Shown: positions 1-12,646, counted from the first letter of the stretch. The stretch is 64,000 nucleotides of DNA from Helichrysum umbraculigerum (GCA_949592205.1 CATIUR010000003.1:146552759-146616758); one strand, 5' to 3'. Notes: generated by a model not told the origin, from the letters alone. Numbers and translations are program-made.

Positions 1-1964
1 CGCCGGGTACCCTGGCGTTTACAGCACCTGCAGTTTTCTTTCCACTATTTACCATTTTCCGAACTTTGGACGCGCATATCTTTCAAACGACAAAGAGTTA
101 AAACATGAAACTTTGCAGGCACTTTACTATAGTAAAAATGAAACTTTCTATTTTCGCACTTTCTCAAATTTCTCAATTTATCGGAATTTGGGCTTAAGGG
201 TCATTTTCGGCTAAATTCCAACATTTTTCTAACATACTAAGTCTCAAACCATTAAGACTTAGAAGCTGAAACTTTAGGCACACATTTCTACTATCAAGAC
301 AAACTTGCGAGACTAATCACTATACTTCCAATCTTTATCTAACTCAAATTCGTTCATAGGCATCATTAAGACCCGTTTTGACCCATTATGACCCGCTGAT
401 CCAAAAGAGCTAATTTGACCCATTCAATAACTAAACACACTTCCAAATTAACTAATAACATCGTTGACTTTCATTAAAACTTTCAATATGTACATAATCA
501 AAATATCACTTTCACTATTACAAGTTACAACTTAACACTTTCCAAACATTATCTACTAATCTTACCCAACTTTACTCTATTACACATAATCAATCTAGTC
601 ATTTCTTTCAAAACCAAAACATGTCAAAACATTGTTTGGGCGATCTTTCATGGTTCCAAAACGATAATTTAAAGAGAAAGCTTGTGTAACTTACAACAAG
701 CTAGCACTCCACTTCTACCCTTTCGCAACTTCTTTACCCCTTCCGCTTTCACTTGTACCTACAACATAACTAAACTAATTAAGCAATTTGCTTAGTGAGA
801 ATATGAAATCTAATCAATACAATGCATTATTAACATAAAGCAAACAATGAACAAAGTAAAGAACTACTTCCCTTTTTCTTGCAACTTCACTTTCACAATT
901 CTAATCATATGTGCACATAGCTAATCAATATTTGGCTAACATAAGTTAACCACTAATCATACAAGGCTAACCTTGGTTAGCTATACTAATCAAAATATGG
1001 CTAATAAGCATTAACCATTCTACTCACAAGCTTTCATCATAATCATGATATAATCATAAGCTAATCACAACAAGTTACATGATCATGATCTAATCAATTC
1101 ATAAACTCACCTTGGTTTGTAGCACAAATTGAAACAAGATGATCAAATGAGGACAATTCTTCTTTAGCACCTATTACATACACATAGCACATAATCAACA
1201 ACTAATTCACACTTTCAATGACTAATCATCTATTTCTTTCTCCCCCACTTGAGGTTTACTAATTTCACTTCAACTAAGCTAACTAACTTACTTATCATAA
1301 TCAAAATCATTGCTTTATTATGAATTTAACTACTTTCTAATCACTAATTCAATCTACTAACATATCAAAATCATGCTATAAACTAAAACATATGATTCAT
1401 GAGAAATTTCATAAACCATAATCATAACCTATCACTTGTAATAAGAAATTAGGATTCTAATCATTGTTTATAGGTTATACTAACACTAACTAATCAATTA
1501 CAAACCCTAATTTCGGATTAAATCATATCAATTAACTAAAACCCCATAAAACCCAATTTCTAGGGTTCTAGGAGAAAGAAACTACTTACAAGGGTTGAAG
1601 AAGATGGAGGAGATGATGATTCTGAGTTCTAAAGCTTGGATTGAAGTTTAATTTGAAGTTTGAAGGTTAATTCTTGACCTCCTTCTACTCCCTGCGATTT
1701 TCTCTGTTTATTTTCTAAGTTCTGGAATGTTTTGAAATGCCAGGAACTAAACACGTATCTGTGTATTTATCTTTTATTTATTTACTATACTACACAGTCT
1801 AGAACTGAACAACTAGTTTACGGTTTCTATTATATCTCTTTATTTAAAGATCTAAAATTAAAAAGATGTACATTTTATTGTACACTAAATTAATACTGTA
1901 AAACTGAACTATAAAAACTTATTTTTATTTACTAAAGTAATACCTTGAAAACTGGGGTGTTACA
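1..1964 (-). repeat. Element A 3' LTR, truncated by window start
   Basis: Matches 16274-18237 over its whole length. On the minus strand it begins TGTAACACCCC at 1964, directly after a purine tract. The missing LTR end (about 357 bp by comparison with the full copy) lies left of base 1. GTAAGT (1589-1584) and GTGAGT (near 1112) occur on the minus strand, but the compact micro-exon block seen in the other elements is not obvious here. Confidence 0.95.
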
Positions 1965-1980
1965 ACTCTCCCCCACTTAT
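1965..1980 (-). other. Element A polypurine tract
   Basis: On the minus strand, a purine-rich run with GGGGGAGAG directly abuts the TGTAAC start of the 3' LTR. It overlaps the gag-pol stop codon (1979-1977). This is the usual position for priming plus-strand DNA. Confidence 0.85.
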
Positions 1981-4900
1981 TCTGTTCGTGTCCTCACGAA
2001 CCATTCTTGGTGCACCGCAGGGTAGTATATCATCATCCACTCCTCCGGTTCCCAAGTAAATTCTGAACCCTTCCTATGTCGCCACTGAACTTTAACTATT
2101 GAAACTGATTTATTTCTGAGCTGCTTTACTTTCTGATCAAGAATTTTAACTGGCTCTTCTATATAACTCAACTTATCATTTATTTCTATTTCTGTCAGTG
2201 GTACATAAGAAGCCTCATCAACTAAACACTTTCTGAGCTGAGACACATGAAATGTATCATGAATACTACCAAGTTCTTCTGGTAATTGCAATCGATACGC
2301 AACCTTGCCAACTCTATCAATAATTTCAAAAGGTCCAATATACCTTGGACTCAACTTTCCCTTCTTTCTAAAACGTATAATCCCTTTCCAAGGTGAAACT
2401 TTAAGTAACACCTTATCGCCTACTTGAAATTCAATAGGCCTTCTCCGCTTGTCTGCATATGACTTTTGTCGATCTTGTGCCATCTTTAATCTTTCTCTAA
2501 TCTGATCAATCTTCTCAGTAGTTAACTGTACTATATCTGTACTTCCAAGCTCTCTCTGACCAATCTCACCCCAACAAATTGGAGTTCGACATTTTCTACC
2601 ATATAGCATTTCATAAGGTGGCATTTTGATCGAAGAATGATAACTGTTATTATAAGAAAACTCAACCAATGGAAGGTGAGTATCCCAACTGCCACCAAAG
2701 TCAATGGCGCAAGCTCTAAGCATATCCTCAAGAGTCTGAATGGTACGTTCACTCTGACCATCCGTCTGAGGATGAAAAGCTGTACTAATATGCAACCGAG
2801 TTCCCAAGTCTTCTTGAAATTTATTCCAGAATCGAGAAGTAAAACGAGTATCACGATCTGAAACTATAGAAAGTGGAACCCCATGCCTAGCAACTACTTC
2901 TTTAACATAAAGATCGGCTAACTTTTCTGAAGAAGAAGCTTCTTGAATAGGAAGAAAGATAGCACTTTTTGTCAATCGGTCCACAATCACCCAAATAGTG
3001 TCATGTTGCCTAGGGGTCTTCGGCAACTTGGTAACAAAATCCATGGTGATGTGTTCCCATTTCCATACTGGTATATCTAAAGGCTGAAGTTTACCGTATG
3101 GTTGCTGGTGCTCTGTTTTAACTTGCAGACAAGTGAGACAATTCTGAATATGTTTAACTATATCACGCTTCATACCTGGCCACCAATAGTCACATTTCAG
3201 ATCACGGTACATCTTGGTAGCACCAGGATGAATAGAATATTTAGATTTGTGCGCCTCATCTAGTAACTCTTTCTTTACTTCACTCGTTCTTGGTATCCAA
3301 ATTCTACCATAACGAGTCTTTAAACCTCTAGAATCATCTACTAATTCAGAAAGTTGACCCGCTAAACGTTGGTTATTCGGGTCATTAGAAGCTAAAACTT
3401 CAATCTGAGCAGCTTTAATAGAATCAAATAACTGAGGAAGCACAGTCATTTGAAAAGATTTCACTGAAAGAACGAAATGGCTAACCTTTCTGCTAAGAGC
3501 ATCGGCTACAACATTCGCTTTGCCTGGATGGTAAAGTATGTCGCAGTCATAATCTTTGACTAAATCTAGCCATCTTCTCTGACGATTGTTCAAATCACGC
3601 TGATCAAAGAAATATTTGAGGCTTTTGTGGTCTGTATAGATAATGAATTTAACACCATAGAGATAATGGCGCCAAATTTTAAGAGCGAAGACCACAGCTG
3701 CTAACTCAAGATCATGAGTGGGATAGTTTTGCTCATGTGACTTTAACTGGCGTGAAGCATAAGCAATGACTTTCCCACGCTGCATAAGAACACAGCCTAA
3801 TCCAAGTTTTGAAGCATCACAATACACCACCATATCCTCGTTGCCCTCGGGTAAAACAAGAATAGGGGCTTGACTAAGCTTTTCTTTCAACATCTGAAAC
3901 GCTTTAGCTTGCTTATCTTCCCACTTCCACTGAACGCTCTTTCTAGTCAACTGAGTCAAAGGAGTAGCAATCTTTGAAAAATCTTGAATAAAACGACGAT
4001 AATAGCCAGCTAGGCCAAGAAAACTCCTAACTTCAGTAGGACTCGTAGGAGGGTCCCACTTCATCACTGCTGCTATCTTGGAAGGATCAACTTGAATACC
4101 GTGAATATTGATCACGTGTCCAAGAAATTGGACTTCTCGTAACCAAAATTCACATTTAGAAAATTTGGCAAATAGCTTTTCACAACGAAGTGTTTCAAGA
4201 ACTTGCCTGAGATGTGCTGCATGCTCAGCTTCACTTTTAGAATAGATAAGAATATCATCAATGAAAACTATAACAAAGATATCAAGCATGGGCCGACAAA
4301 CTCTGTTCATCAAATCCATGAATGCAGCTGGAGCATTAGTTAAGCCGAAAGGCATAACTGTAAACTCGAAGTGACCATAACGAGTACGAAAAGCAGTCTT
4401 TGAAATATCGTCTTCCCTTACCTTTAACTGATGGTAGCCAGAACGAAGATCAATCTTTGAAAAGAAACTGGCACCCTGTAGCTGATCAAATAAGTCATCT
4501 ATTCGAGGCAAGGGATATCTGTTCTTAATGGTCACTTTATTTAGTTCCCGGTAATCTATACACATTCTTAGGGAACCATCTTTCTTCTTTACAAATAATA
4601 CTGGAGCTCCCCAAGGTGAACTACTAGGACGGATGAAACCTTTATCTAAAAGTTCTTGCAATTGTTTCATCATTTCTTGCATTTCAGTTGGAGCTAACCG
4701 ATAAGGAGTTTTAGCAATTGGAATAGCTCCAGGAATAAGATCAATTCGAAATTCCACTTGTCTATCAGGTGGAATACCTGGAAGTTCATCAGGAAACACT
4801 TCAGGAAATTCTTTCACCACTGGAATACTAGAAAGTTCGGGTACAGCTTTAGAATTATCAACCACGTGCGCCAAAAAGGCTTGACACCCGTGTGACAAAA

Positions 4901-5748
4901 ATCTTTTAGCTCGAGCAAAGGTACAAACAGGAATGGATCTATTAGAACGCTCGCCATAGACAACAATCTCCCTTCCGCTAGGTGCTTTCAGGAGAACTAT
5001 CTTTTCATAACAATTAATCATACCCTTATTCTTTCCCATCCAATCCATTCCTATAACTACATGAAATTCCCCCATTGGCATAGGAATCAAGTCTATTTTG
5101 AACACCTCACCTCCTATTTCAATAGTACACCCTCTATAAACATCACTAACAATAACTAATTTGCTATCGGCAATTTCAACTTCCAAAGGGCGTTCTAATT
5201 TAACAATAGGAGTATTCAACTTTTCACAAAATGACAATGATACAAAAGACTTGGTGGCTCCAGAGTCAAATAAAACATGGGCAGGTATAGTATTAATTAT
5301 AAAGGTACCTGTCACCACGTCATGTGACTCCTTTGCCTCATCTGCTGTAATCTGAAAAGAACGACCTTTAGCTTTCTGTCCACTAGCTTCTCTTTTCTTT
5401 TCTGCTTCTTTCTTCTGTTCATTTCTTTTCATATCTTCTAGTTTAGCAGGACAGTTAGCTTGTAAGTGGTCATCCTTATAACAATAAAAGCACATCCTAT
5501 ATGGATTAGGGCAATTAGCAGCAATATGCCCTTGCTGACGACACTTATAACAAGCTGTACTCCCTAACTGACATTCTCCTGGATGCTTTCTGCCACAATT
5601 ATTACACTTGGGAAATTCCCGAGCTGGAGCTTGAGATTGTGACTTCTGTTGTTGTGGTTGTGATGACTGCTGCTTTCCGAAATTTTTAAACTTCTTAAAT
5701 TGTTGTGATTGAGAAGAAGATTGTTCTGCTTTTCTCTTATTGGCTCTA
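1977..5748 (-). pseudogene. Element A gag-pol polyprotein, C-terminal part (zinc knuckles, protease, RT, RNase H, integrase, chromodomain)
   Basis: This open frame carries, in order, two CCHC knuckles (CYKCRQQGHIAANC and a second CFYC...C), an aspartic protease site (LFDSGATKSF), reverse transcriptase with FIDDILIYSK, RNase H (YCDASKLGLG, TDHKSLKYFF), integrase with an HHCC zinc finger, MDFVTK, IVSDRD and HPQTDGQSE, and a C-terminal chromodomain-like segment ending near FTWEPEEW. The N-terminal gag part lies at 14729-15554, separated by element B. The frame is kept across the insertion site once B and one target copy are discounted; the interrupted ORF would be 1530 residues without internal stops. 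So the insertion of B is the only visible lesion. The first codons before 5748 belong to B's LTR, not to this gene. Confidence 0.93.
5744..5748. repeat. Target site duplication of element B, left copy (CTCTA)
   Basis: CTCTA at 5744-5748 is repeated at 14729-14733, directly outside the two LTR ends of B. A 5-bp duplication is normal for Ty3/gypsy integration and fixes B's borders. Confidence 0.95.
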
Positions 5749-7814
5749 TATAACACCCTACTCGAAAATACAAGGATATATTTTTTTTTTTTTATAAGGG
5801 AAGCGCAAGTTTAGATACAAGACATTGGATTGCATATTTACATTTCAAAATGGCAATCCAAATACATACAGTCTTTAAAATAGATTATCCTAGACATTAC
5901 ACACGATAAGTTTAGTGTTATAGAAATCCAAAACATATGTCATAACATTAACATAGTAAACAAACAGAGTGAGCCTGTCAAACATTCCATTCCTATGGTA
6001 CTTCTTGCCCACCCACATACCAAAGTAAACCTGCAAGAAGTAATGAGGGGTTAGCACGAAGCTAAGTGAATAAATCTCAAACTATCCACTAACTTAGCTT
6101 AACAAATGAATACAGCAAAGCATAGCAACAGTTAATCATGAAGGATCGGTGGTCCTTGGAGTACCCTCATGCCGCGGTGGTTCCCCAAGTAACACTTAAA
6201 ACCAACTGAAGGCCAAATCAGTGGCTAAACCGATAGCTTGGTACTATTACTACTTACAACATAATCTCAGTGAACAACACATGTACAAAGCACTTATGAT
6301 GTCCACAGTAATAGTACTCAAACCCAACACACGTTGACCCCCGACATTCATATAGTCCACAACCATCATGGCAATCAAGGACACCAACAATTAAGTTAAA
6401 TATAACCATCATGGCAAACTATTAACTTAACAATGAAAACAGTAAATTCACATTTACCCGTTGTAACCATATTGTTACAACCAAATTAGACTGACAGTCC
6501 AAGATCCACTCACCCTTGTCGACTGTAGTCTCCACTCAAAGATCTTATCTTATTGAGTCTTCTGGTTATCTGAGAACACGATCAAAACCCGAGTTAGCCT
6601 CTAATGTTTAGAATTTATAGTATAACATTCACATAATTAATGTCGTATAATGCTCATACTATACTTTCAATACTCGTTAAATAACATAAGCACACAAGTC
6701 ACAAGTTGTCAAATTCGTCAAAGTAAAACTGACAAACGCGATCCGGATAAGGTGTGGCTGGATCGCGTTCCTTAACACCAAAATATTCTGTTGCCAAAAT
6801 ACACTTGCAAACGCGATCCGGGACAAGGAGCTGGATCGCGTTCCAAGGAACAAAATCCGTTGATCCAAATTAACACTAGCTAACGCGATCCGTATGATAG
6901 GGACTGGATCGCGTTCATACGTACAAAATCATCTTGGGATCAAAATACACATAGCAACGCGATCCGGGCAAGGGTTTCGGGATCGCGTTCCTATGTTTTG
7001 CAGCAATGGTTCAGACCTGCAACTAGTTTCAGCTCGAACCAAAATTGCAAATCATCAAGTTTCAGCTACAATACACGAATTTAACACTTAAGTGACCTAT
7101 ACTAACATGTATAAACATATTGCAACAACAACTAACATCATCAAACACTTCAATTCATACATGCATCAATTTTCAAGATATTTAAGATTTTAGCTCAAAT
7201 TCATATTTCAACAAATTGATTGCAACAATCTGAAATGCAACTATGTAATCAGTTTACCATAATCATATAACACATTTTAAACACGAATTTAACTCCATTC
7301 TATCATCAATTTACCAAACTTAATAATTCAAGCATTTACATGAAAATGGTGTAAATTCACTTACAATGGAGATGATAGCTAGATGAAGGAGATGAAGAAC
7401 ACAATGTAATCACAATCACAGCCTTAATTTGATGAAATCAGATGGTGTATTTGATTTGAGAAAATGTGTTCTTGAGAGCAAAACACAAGTCAGGAACAAT
7501 TTGGTGTTATGTCAAAATGATGAAACAAGTGTCGACTGATCTTTATGACTCAGCTCCATTTTAGTTAAAATTATACCCGTCCTAAATCTATTGTCTGGAA
7601 CCTAAAAACCATTTGCGAGAAATAAGTTTTTTATTATACCGTCGACTAAATAAATTTAAAACATGTAATAATTCATTTATCACAATAAGCCAATTGACCA
7701 ATTGACCTATTAATTTAGCCATCAAATACACCAAGTATTTAAAATACAATTTAAATAACAATTAAATTAAGGGAAATACCGTATTTCAACTAGGCCACAT
7801 TTGAGGATGTTACA
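5749..7814 (-). repeat. Element B 3' LTR
   Basis: Nearly identical to 12662-14728. In minus-strand order it contains a promoter-like box (about 7660-7567), GTAAGT donor-like site (7364), four AACGCGATCC/GGATCGCGTT hairpins (6989-6735), CTCAG acceptor-like site (AG before 6569), a 56-nt block, GTGAGT (6513), TTGCAG (AG at 6032-6031) and the end GTTATA. Confidence 0.95.
6735..6989. repeat. Array of four CGCGATCC hairpins in B 3' LTR
   Basis: Four copies of AACGCGATCC-spacer-GGATCGCGTT at 6735-6769, 6810-6842, 6882-6915 and 6956-6989. Each has perfect 10-bp arms and a 13-15-bp spacer whose sequence varies between copies. The same array is at 13649-13903 in the other LTR. Confidence 0.95.
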
Positions 7815-7832
7815 AATCTTCCCTCCTTAAGA
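7815..7832 (-). other. Element B polypurine tract
   Basis: On the minus strand AAGGAGGGAAGATT runs directly into the TGTAAC start of the 3' LTR. The same sequence precedes the 3' LTR of D, and a close variant that of E. Confidence 0.9.
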
Positions 7833-10800
7833 AGATTTCGTCCCCGAAATCTCGCCACGCTCAAAAAGATTGGGATAGCGCGTCCTTATGCTAGACTCGG
7901 TCTCCCAAGTAAGATTCGGACCCAAACTATGATTCCACTTAATCAATACCATAGGGATCTCCTTCTTTCGAAGTTTAGTCACCTTACGGTCAACAAGTTC
8001 TACGGGCTCTTCTACAAGTCTTTGGTTTAAGTCCACACTCAAGTCTTGCAATGGAAGAACTTGGGATTGGTCCTCCACATTGCATTTTCTTAGATAACAC
8101 ACATTAAAAGTATCATGAATACCAGACAATTCCGGAGGAAGATCTAACGACACCGTTTGATCATTGACAACATGTCGAATTTTAAACGGTCCAATGTATT
8201 TAGGAGCTAGTTTACCACGTTTTCCAAACCTGATAACACCCTTCCAAGGTGAAACCTTCAAGTAAACCAACTCACCTTCTACAAACGAAACTGGTCGATA
8301 ACGTGGGTCAGCATACAGTTTCTGCCTATCACGGGCAGCTTTCAATCTATCTCGGGCAATAGCTACCTTATCGGCTGTAATTTGGACTATGTCAGGACCC
8401 GCAAACTGCTTTTCACCCGCCTCTAACCAACAAGTGGGTGTTCTACACCTACGACCATACAACATTTCGTAGGGTGGCATGCCTATACTAGAATGGAAAG
8501 AATTATTATAGGCAAACTCAACTAATGGTAAATGGGAATCCCACGACCCACCAAATTCTAATACACATGCCCGCAACATGTCCTCCAAAGTTTGAATGGT
8601 ACGTTCCGACTGACCATCCGTCTGAGGATGATAAGCCGTACTTAAGTTGACCCTAGAACCCAATTCGCGCTGTAAATTCTGCCAAAAACCCGATACAAAT
8701 CGAGAATCTCTGTCTGAAACAATCGACAACGGAATACCATGCCTAATAACCACTTCATTAATGTACAATTGCGCCAATTTACTTAATGATGCCGTCTCAC
8801 AAGTAGCAAGAAAGTGAGCACTCTTGGTCAATCTATCAACAATTACCCAAATCATATCATTACCCTTAACAGTTCGGGGTAATTTGGTCACGAAATCCAT
8901 GGTAATATGTTCCCATTTCCACTCGGGAATCTCTAGTTGCTTCAAAGCTCCATAAGGTTTTTGATGCTCGGTCTTTACTTGAGAGCAAATATGGCAAGAT
9001 TCAACAATTCGAGCGACATCCAACTTCAAAGTAGGCCACCAATACAATGGTTTTAAATCATGATACATTTTGGTGCTTCCGGGATGAACCGACAATCTAG
9101 ACTTGTGAGCTTCCAACAAGATCACATCTCGAAGTCCACCAAACAATGGGACCCAAACACGAGACTGAAATGTTTTTAATCCACGAGAATCTTCTACCAA
9201 TAAATCTTTCCTTTTAAGCATGATTTCTGATTTCAAGTTATGATCCAATAGAGCCTCCATCTGAGCCAATTTCAATTTGTCAATCAAGTCTGACGAGATT
9301 TCCAAACGCATTAAATAAACCCTTTCAGATTTACCCTTACGGCTAAGCGCATCCGCCACCACATTTGCCTTACCCGGATGGTATCGAATCTCGCAATCAT
9401 AATCTTTAATCAACTCTAACCATCGTCTTTGCCTCATGTTAAGTTCTTTTTGAGTAAACATATACTGAAGGCTCTTGTGGTCCGTACAAATAACGCATTT
9501 GGTTCCATACAGGTAATGTCTCCAAATCTTTAAGGCAAAAACCACAGCTGCAAGTTCCAAGTCATGGGTAGGATAGTTAATCTCATGAGGTTTCAGCTGA
9601 CGGGAAGCATAGGCAATAACACGGTCTCGTTGCATTAAAACACAACCTAAACCCGCATGTGAAGCATCACAATATACAATAAAATCCTCGGATCCGTCAG
9701 GTAAAGCTAAAACAGGAGCCTGACACAACAATTGTTTCAAAGTCTGAAAAGCCGATTCCTGTTGATCACCCCACAGAAATTTCACATCCTTACGAGTTAA
9801 TTTAGTCAAAGAACCTGCAATCTTGGAGAAATCTTTAATAAATTTTCTGTAATAACCTGCCAAACCCAGAAAACTCTTGATCTCTGACGGAGATTTAGGC
9901 GATTGCCAATTCATGACAGCCTCAATTTTAGATGGATCCACTTTAACCCCATCTTCACAAATGATGTGCCCCAAAAACTGAACTTCACGAAGCCAAAATT
10001 CACATTTTGAAAACTTAGCATACAATTTCTCCTTTCTCAAGGTGTCAAGAACTAAACGCAAATGTACTTCGTGATCAGATTCAGATTTAGAATAGACTAA
10101 AATATCATCAATGAATACAATGACAAATTTATCGAGAAAAGGTCTACAAACCCTGTTCATCAAATCCATGAAAATTGCTGGAGCGTTAGTCAACCCAAAA
10201 GGCATAACAAGGAATTCATAATGACCATAGCGAGTGCGAAAAGCTGGTTTAGGGATATCCTCCCCACAAACCCGGACTTGGTGATAACCCGATCTCAAGT
10301 CTATCTTAGAGAAAAATGAAGATCCTTGCAATTGATCAAACAACTCATCTATTCGGGGCAAAGGATACTTATTCTTTACGGTCCTCTTATTCAATTCTCT
10401 ATAATCAATACACATACGGAAAGTGCCATCTTTCTTTTTAACGAATAACACAGGAGCACCCCAAGGAGAAGAACTGGGTCTAACAAAACCCTTATCTAAT
10501 AATTCCTGAATTTGATTCATCATTTCACGGATTTCGGAGGGAGCTAATCTATAAGGTGCCTTAGCTACCGGAGTAGAACCAGGAATTAACTCAATTTTAT
10601 ATTCTACTTCTCTAACCGGAGGTAAACCAGGCAATTCATCAGGGAAAACATCCGAATACTCAGAAACAACTCGGACATTACTAATGGCTTTCTTTTCTAG
10701 CTTAGCATCAACAACATAGGCTAAATAAGAATCACACCCTTTAGCTAGAGATTTTCTAGCTTTCATCATAGAGATCAAAGGTATACTACCCCTCTCCCTT

Positions 10801-12485
10801 TCCCCCCGAGCCACGACATATGACTCGTCTGAAATTGGAATTTTTATTAGCTTCTTATGACAATCTATATTGGCTTTATTACGACTCAACCAATCCATGC
10901 CTAACACAACATCAAACCCATGAATAGGCATCAATAGAAAAGAAACAGGGAAACTATGACCCTCAATCGAAATACTAGCTCCAGTAACCGATGAGGTAAC
11001 CGAAACTAACTTTCCATCCGCTACCTCGACCTCAATAGGTTTTGGAATACATGTAGGTGTCAATTTAAGTCTATCACAGAATACCAAGGACATAAAGGAA
11101 CAATTTGCCCCCGAATCAAATAAGGCGCATGCCGGTACTGAATTAATAAGGAAAGTACCAGTTATGACGTCCTCGGCTACTACCGCTTCATCCACGGTCA
11201 TTCTAAAAGCCCGACCCGTTGGAACTGGAGGATTCTTTCTTTTCTGGCCAGCAGATGATGATGACCCTCCGACCGTTCCCGATTTTTGCTTCCCTGCCTC
11301 TGTACACGCACTAGAACGATGCCCTTCCTTGCGACAATTCCAACACACTGGCTTAGGAAAAGGACAATCCTTGATGTCGTGACCGAACTGACCACACTTA
11401 ATACACCTAGCAGTCTGAGGTGTACAATGTCCCGTGTGCCTAGACTTACAATTCTGGCACCAATTTGATCTATCCACTGAACCACCAACAACATTTGGTT
11501 TACGGTTATTATTATTACCTTGCCATTTCTTCTTCCCCTGACCTGACGTAGATTCACCTTTGGGTTTCATTGGGAACTTGTCTTTAATCTCTAATCCATG
11601 AGCTCGAATATCACCGTCTACAGAACGAGCCAAATCAAAAGCTTGGTTAAGATCACCTGCAAGTCTCACAGTAGTCCGATAATTATGGGGTAACATTCCA
11701 ACAAAATGGTCAATCTTTGTCCTTTCATCCGGTACCCATTGATGTACAAATCTCAATTTATCGGTAAATTGGGAGATAAGGTCCTCCATAGTCATACTAT
11801 CAGTCAATTGCATATCCAAGAATTCACGCCTAATGCGAGTCATGTCATACCCGGAGCAATATTTCTTACAAACCTCGTTATGGAAATCAGACCATGTAAT
11901 GGAAGCTTTTTGCTGAGGTGTTAAATGAGATGTGATAGAATCCCACCATCCCATTGCAGGACCCTTTAGAAGTTGCACTGCATAAGTTACCTTGATCTCG
12001 TCCTCACATCGACAAACCTCAAATTTCCTTTCGACATCCCTTAACCAATCCATGGTCACAGAAGGATTTGTACTCCCAAAGAAATCTGAAGGTCCACTAG
12101 ATTTAAAGGTCTTGAATGAACATAATTTTTGTTGAGATGGAGGAGGAAATACCGGAAACTGAAATCCTGAAGGTCCTGAAGAAGAAAAAGGAGCTGATGT
12201 CTGGTGGTAAATAGGCGGTGGCATAGAAAACTGTGATGTCACTAACGGAGGTGTAATCGTACTAACAACAGGAATCTGCCTGGATGTTCTAGCTTGTTGC
12301 TCATATAATTCCTTATATTTGTTTAACTCATCCTCTAAATACAAGGTGTACTCATCACGGCTCAATTCATTTGCAGGGAGTGTAGTACTAGGCTGACCTT
12401 GACTTTGAGATTGAATTTCAGGAGGAGAGTCTCTCACTCCAGAAGCATTGATCGGGGTACTGGTCGGAGTGTTATTTTCTGCCAT
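7827..12485 (-). CDS. Element B gag-pol polyprotein, intact
   Basis: A single 1552-codon ORF, counted from the ATG at 12485 (MAENNT), makes capsid and all enzymes for copying and integrating the element. The open frame extends four codons further upstream but only from a GTG, so the ATG is the better start. Visible parts: gag retrotransposon domain (about 140-250), CCHC knuckles (about 340-410), protease DSG (D457), RT FIDD (793-794), RNase H (YCDASHAGLG, about 930), integrase catalytic D1197, D1258, E1294 (the correct D-x60-D-x35-E spacing), and a C-terminal chromodomain-like segment (RKVTKLRKKEIPMVLIKW). No internal stop or frameshift. The stop codon (7829-7827) overlaps the PPT. A Lys-Pro-Ala replaces the Lys-Thr-Ala of C and D just after RT motif B; the effect is unknown. 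Confidence 0.96.
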   Translation of the reverse strand: MAENNTPTSTPINASGVRDSPPEIQSQSQGQPSTTLPANELSRDEYTLYLEDELNKYKELYEQQARTSRQIPVVSTITPPLVTSQFSMPPPIYHQTSAPFSSSGPSGFQFPVFPPPSQQKLCSFKTFKSSGPSDFFGSTNPSVTMDWLRDVERKFEVCRCEDEIKVTYAVQLLKGPAMGWWDSITSHLTPQQKASITWSDFHNEVCKKYCSGYDMTRIRREFLDMQLTDSMTMEDLISQFTDKLRFVHQWVPDERTKIDHFVGMLPHNYRTTVRLAGDLNQAFDLARSVDGDIRAHGLEIKDKFPMKPKGESTSGQGKKKWQGNNNNRKPNVVGGSVDRSNWCQNCKSRHTGHCTPQTARCIKCGQFGHDIKDCPFPKPVCWNCRKEGHRSSACTEAGKQKSGTVGGSSSSAGQKRKNPPVPTGRAFRMTVDEAVVAEDVITGTFLINSVPACALFDSGANCSFMSLVFCDRLKLTPTCIPKPIEVEVADGKLVSVTSSVTGASISIEGHSFPVSFLLMPIHGFDVVLGMDWLSRNKANIDCHKKLIKIPISDESYVVARGERERGSIPLISMMKARKSLAKGCDSYLAYVVDAKLEKKAISNVRVVSEYSDVFPDELPGLPPVREVEYKIELIPGSTPVAKAPYRLAPSEIREMMNQIQELLDKGFVRPSSSPWGAPVLFVKKKDGTFRMCIDYRELNKRTVKNKYPLPRIDELFDQLQGSSFFSKIDLRSGYHQVRVCGEDIPKPAFRTRYGHYEFLVMPFGLTNAPAIFMDLMNRVCRPFLDKFVIVFIDDILVYSKSESDHEVHLRLVLDTLRKEKLYAKFSKCEFWLREVQFLGHIICEDGVKVDPSKIEAVMNWQSPKSPSEIKSFLGLAGYYRKFIKDFSKIAGSLTKLTRKDVKFLWGDQQESAFQTLKQLLCQAPVLALPDGSEDFIVYCDASHAGLGCVLMQRDRVIAYASRQLKPHEINYPTHDLELAAVVFALKIWRHYLYGTKCVICTDHKSLQYMFTQKELNMRQRRWLELIKDYDCEIRYHPGKANVVADALSRKGKSERVYLMRLEISSDLIDKLKLAQMEALLDHNLKSEIMLKRKDLLVEDSRGLKTFQSRVWVPLFGGLRDVILLEAHKSRLSVHPGSTKMYHDLKPLYWWPTLKLDVARIVESCHICSQVKTEHQKPYGALKQLEIPEWKWEHITMDFVTKLPRTVKGNDMIWVIVDRLTKSAHFLATCETASLSKLAQLYINEVVIRHGIPLSIVSDRDSRFVSGFWQNLQRELGSRVNLSTAYHPQTDGQSERTIQTLEDMLRACVLEFGGSWDSHLPLVEFAYNNSFHSSIGMPPYEMLYGRRCRTPTCWLEAGEKQFAGPDIVQITADKVAIARDRLKAARDRQKLYADPRYRPVSFVEGELVYLKVSPWKGVIRFGKRGKLAPKYIGPFKIRHVVNDQTVSLDLPPELSGIHDTFNVCYLRKCNVEDQSQVLPLQDLSVDLNQRLVEEPVELVDRKVTKLRKKEIPMVLIKWNHSLGPNLTWETESSIRTRYPNLFERGEISGTKSS

Positions 12486-12646
12486 GTCCTGTACCACAAC
12501 ACATCTCGTAACCCGTTAATTGTTAGTACTTAACAATACTAACCAAATCATATTCACTAGCTCAATCCCCTTCCCTGGAATGTTTGACTAACACAAATAG
12601 ATTTGGGATTGAACAATTAACCCATGTTCAATTCACCCAAACCGTT

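Noticed and set aside
6735..6989. Possible CRISPR array
   Set aside because: Repeats are palindromic pairs with two spacer classes in a plant LTR, with no Cas genes; a CRISPR interpretation does not fit.
6677..7091. Small open frames over the hairpin array, repeated at 13591-14005
   Set aside because: They occur in both LTR copies of B because the DNA is duplicated; no sign of a protein.
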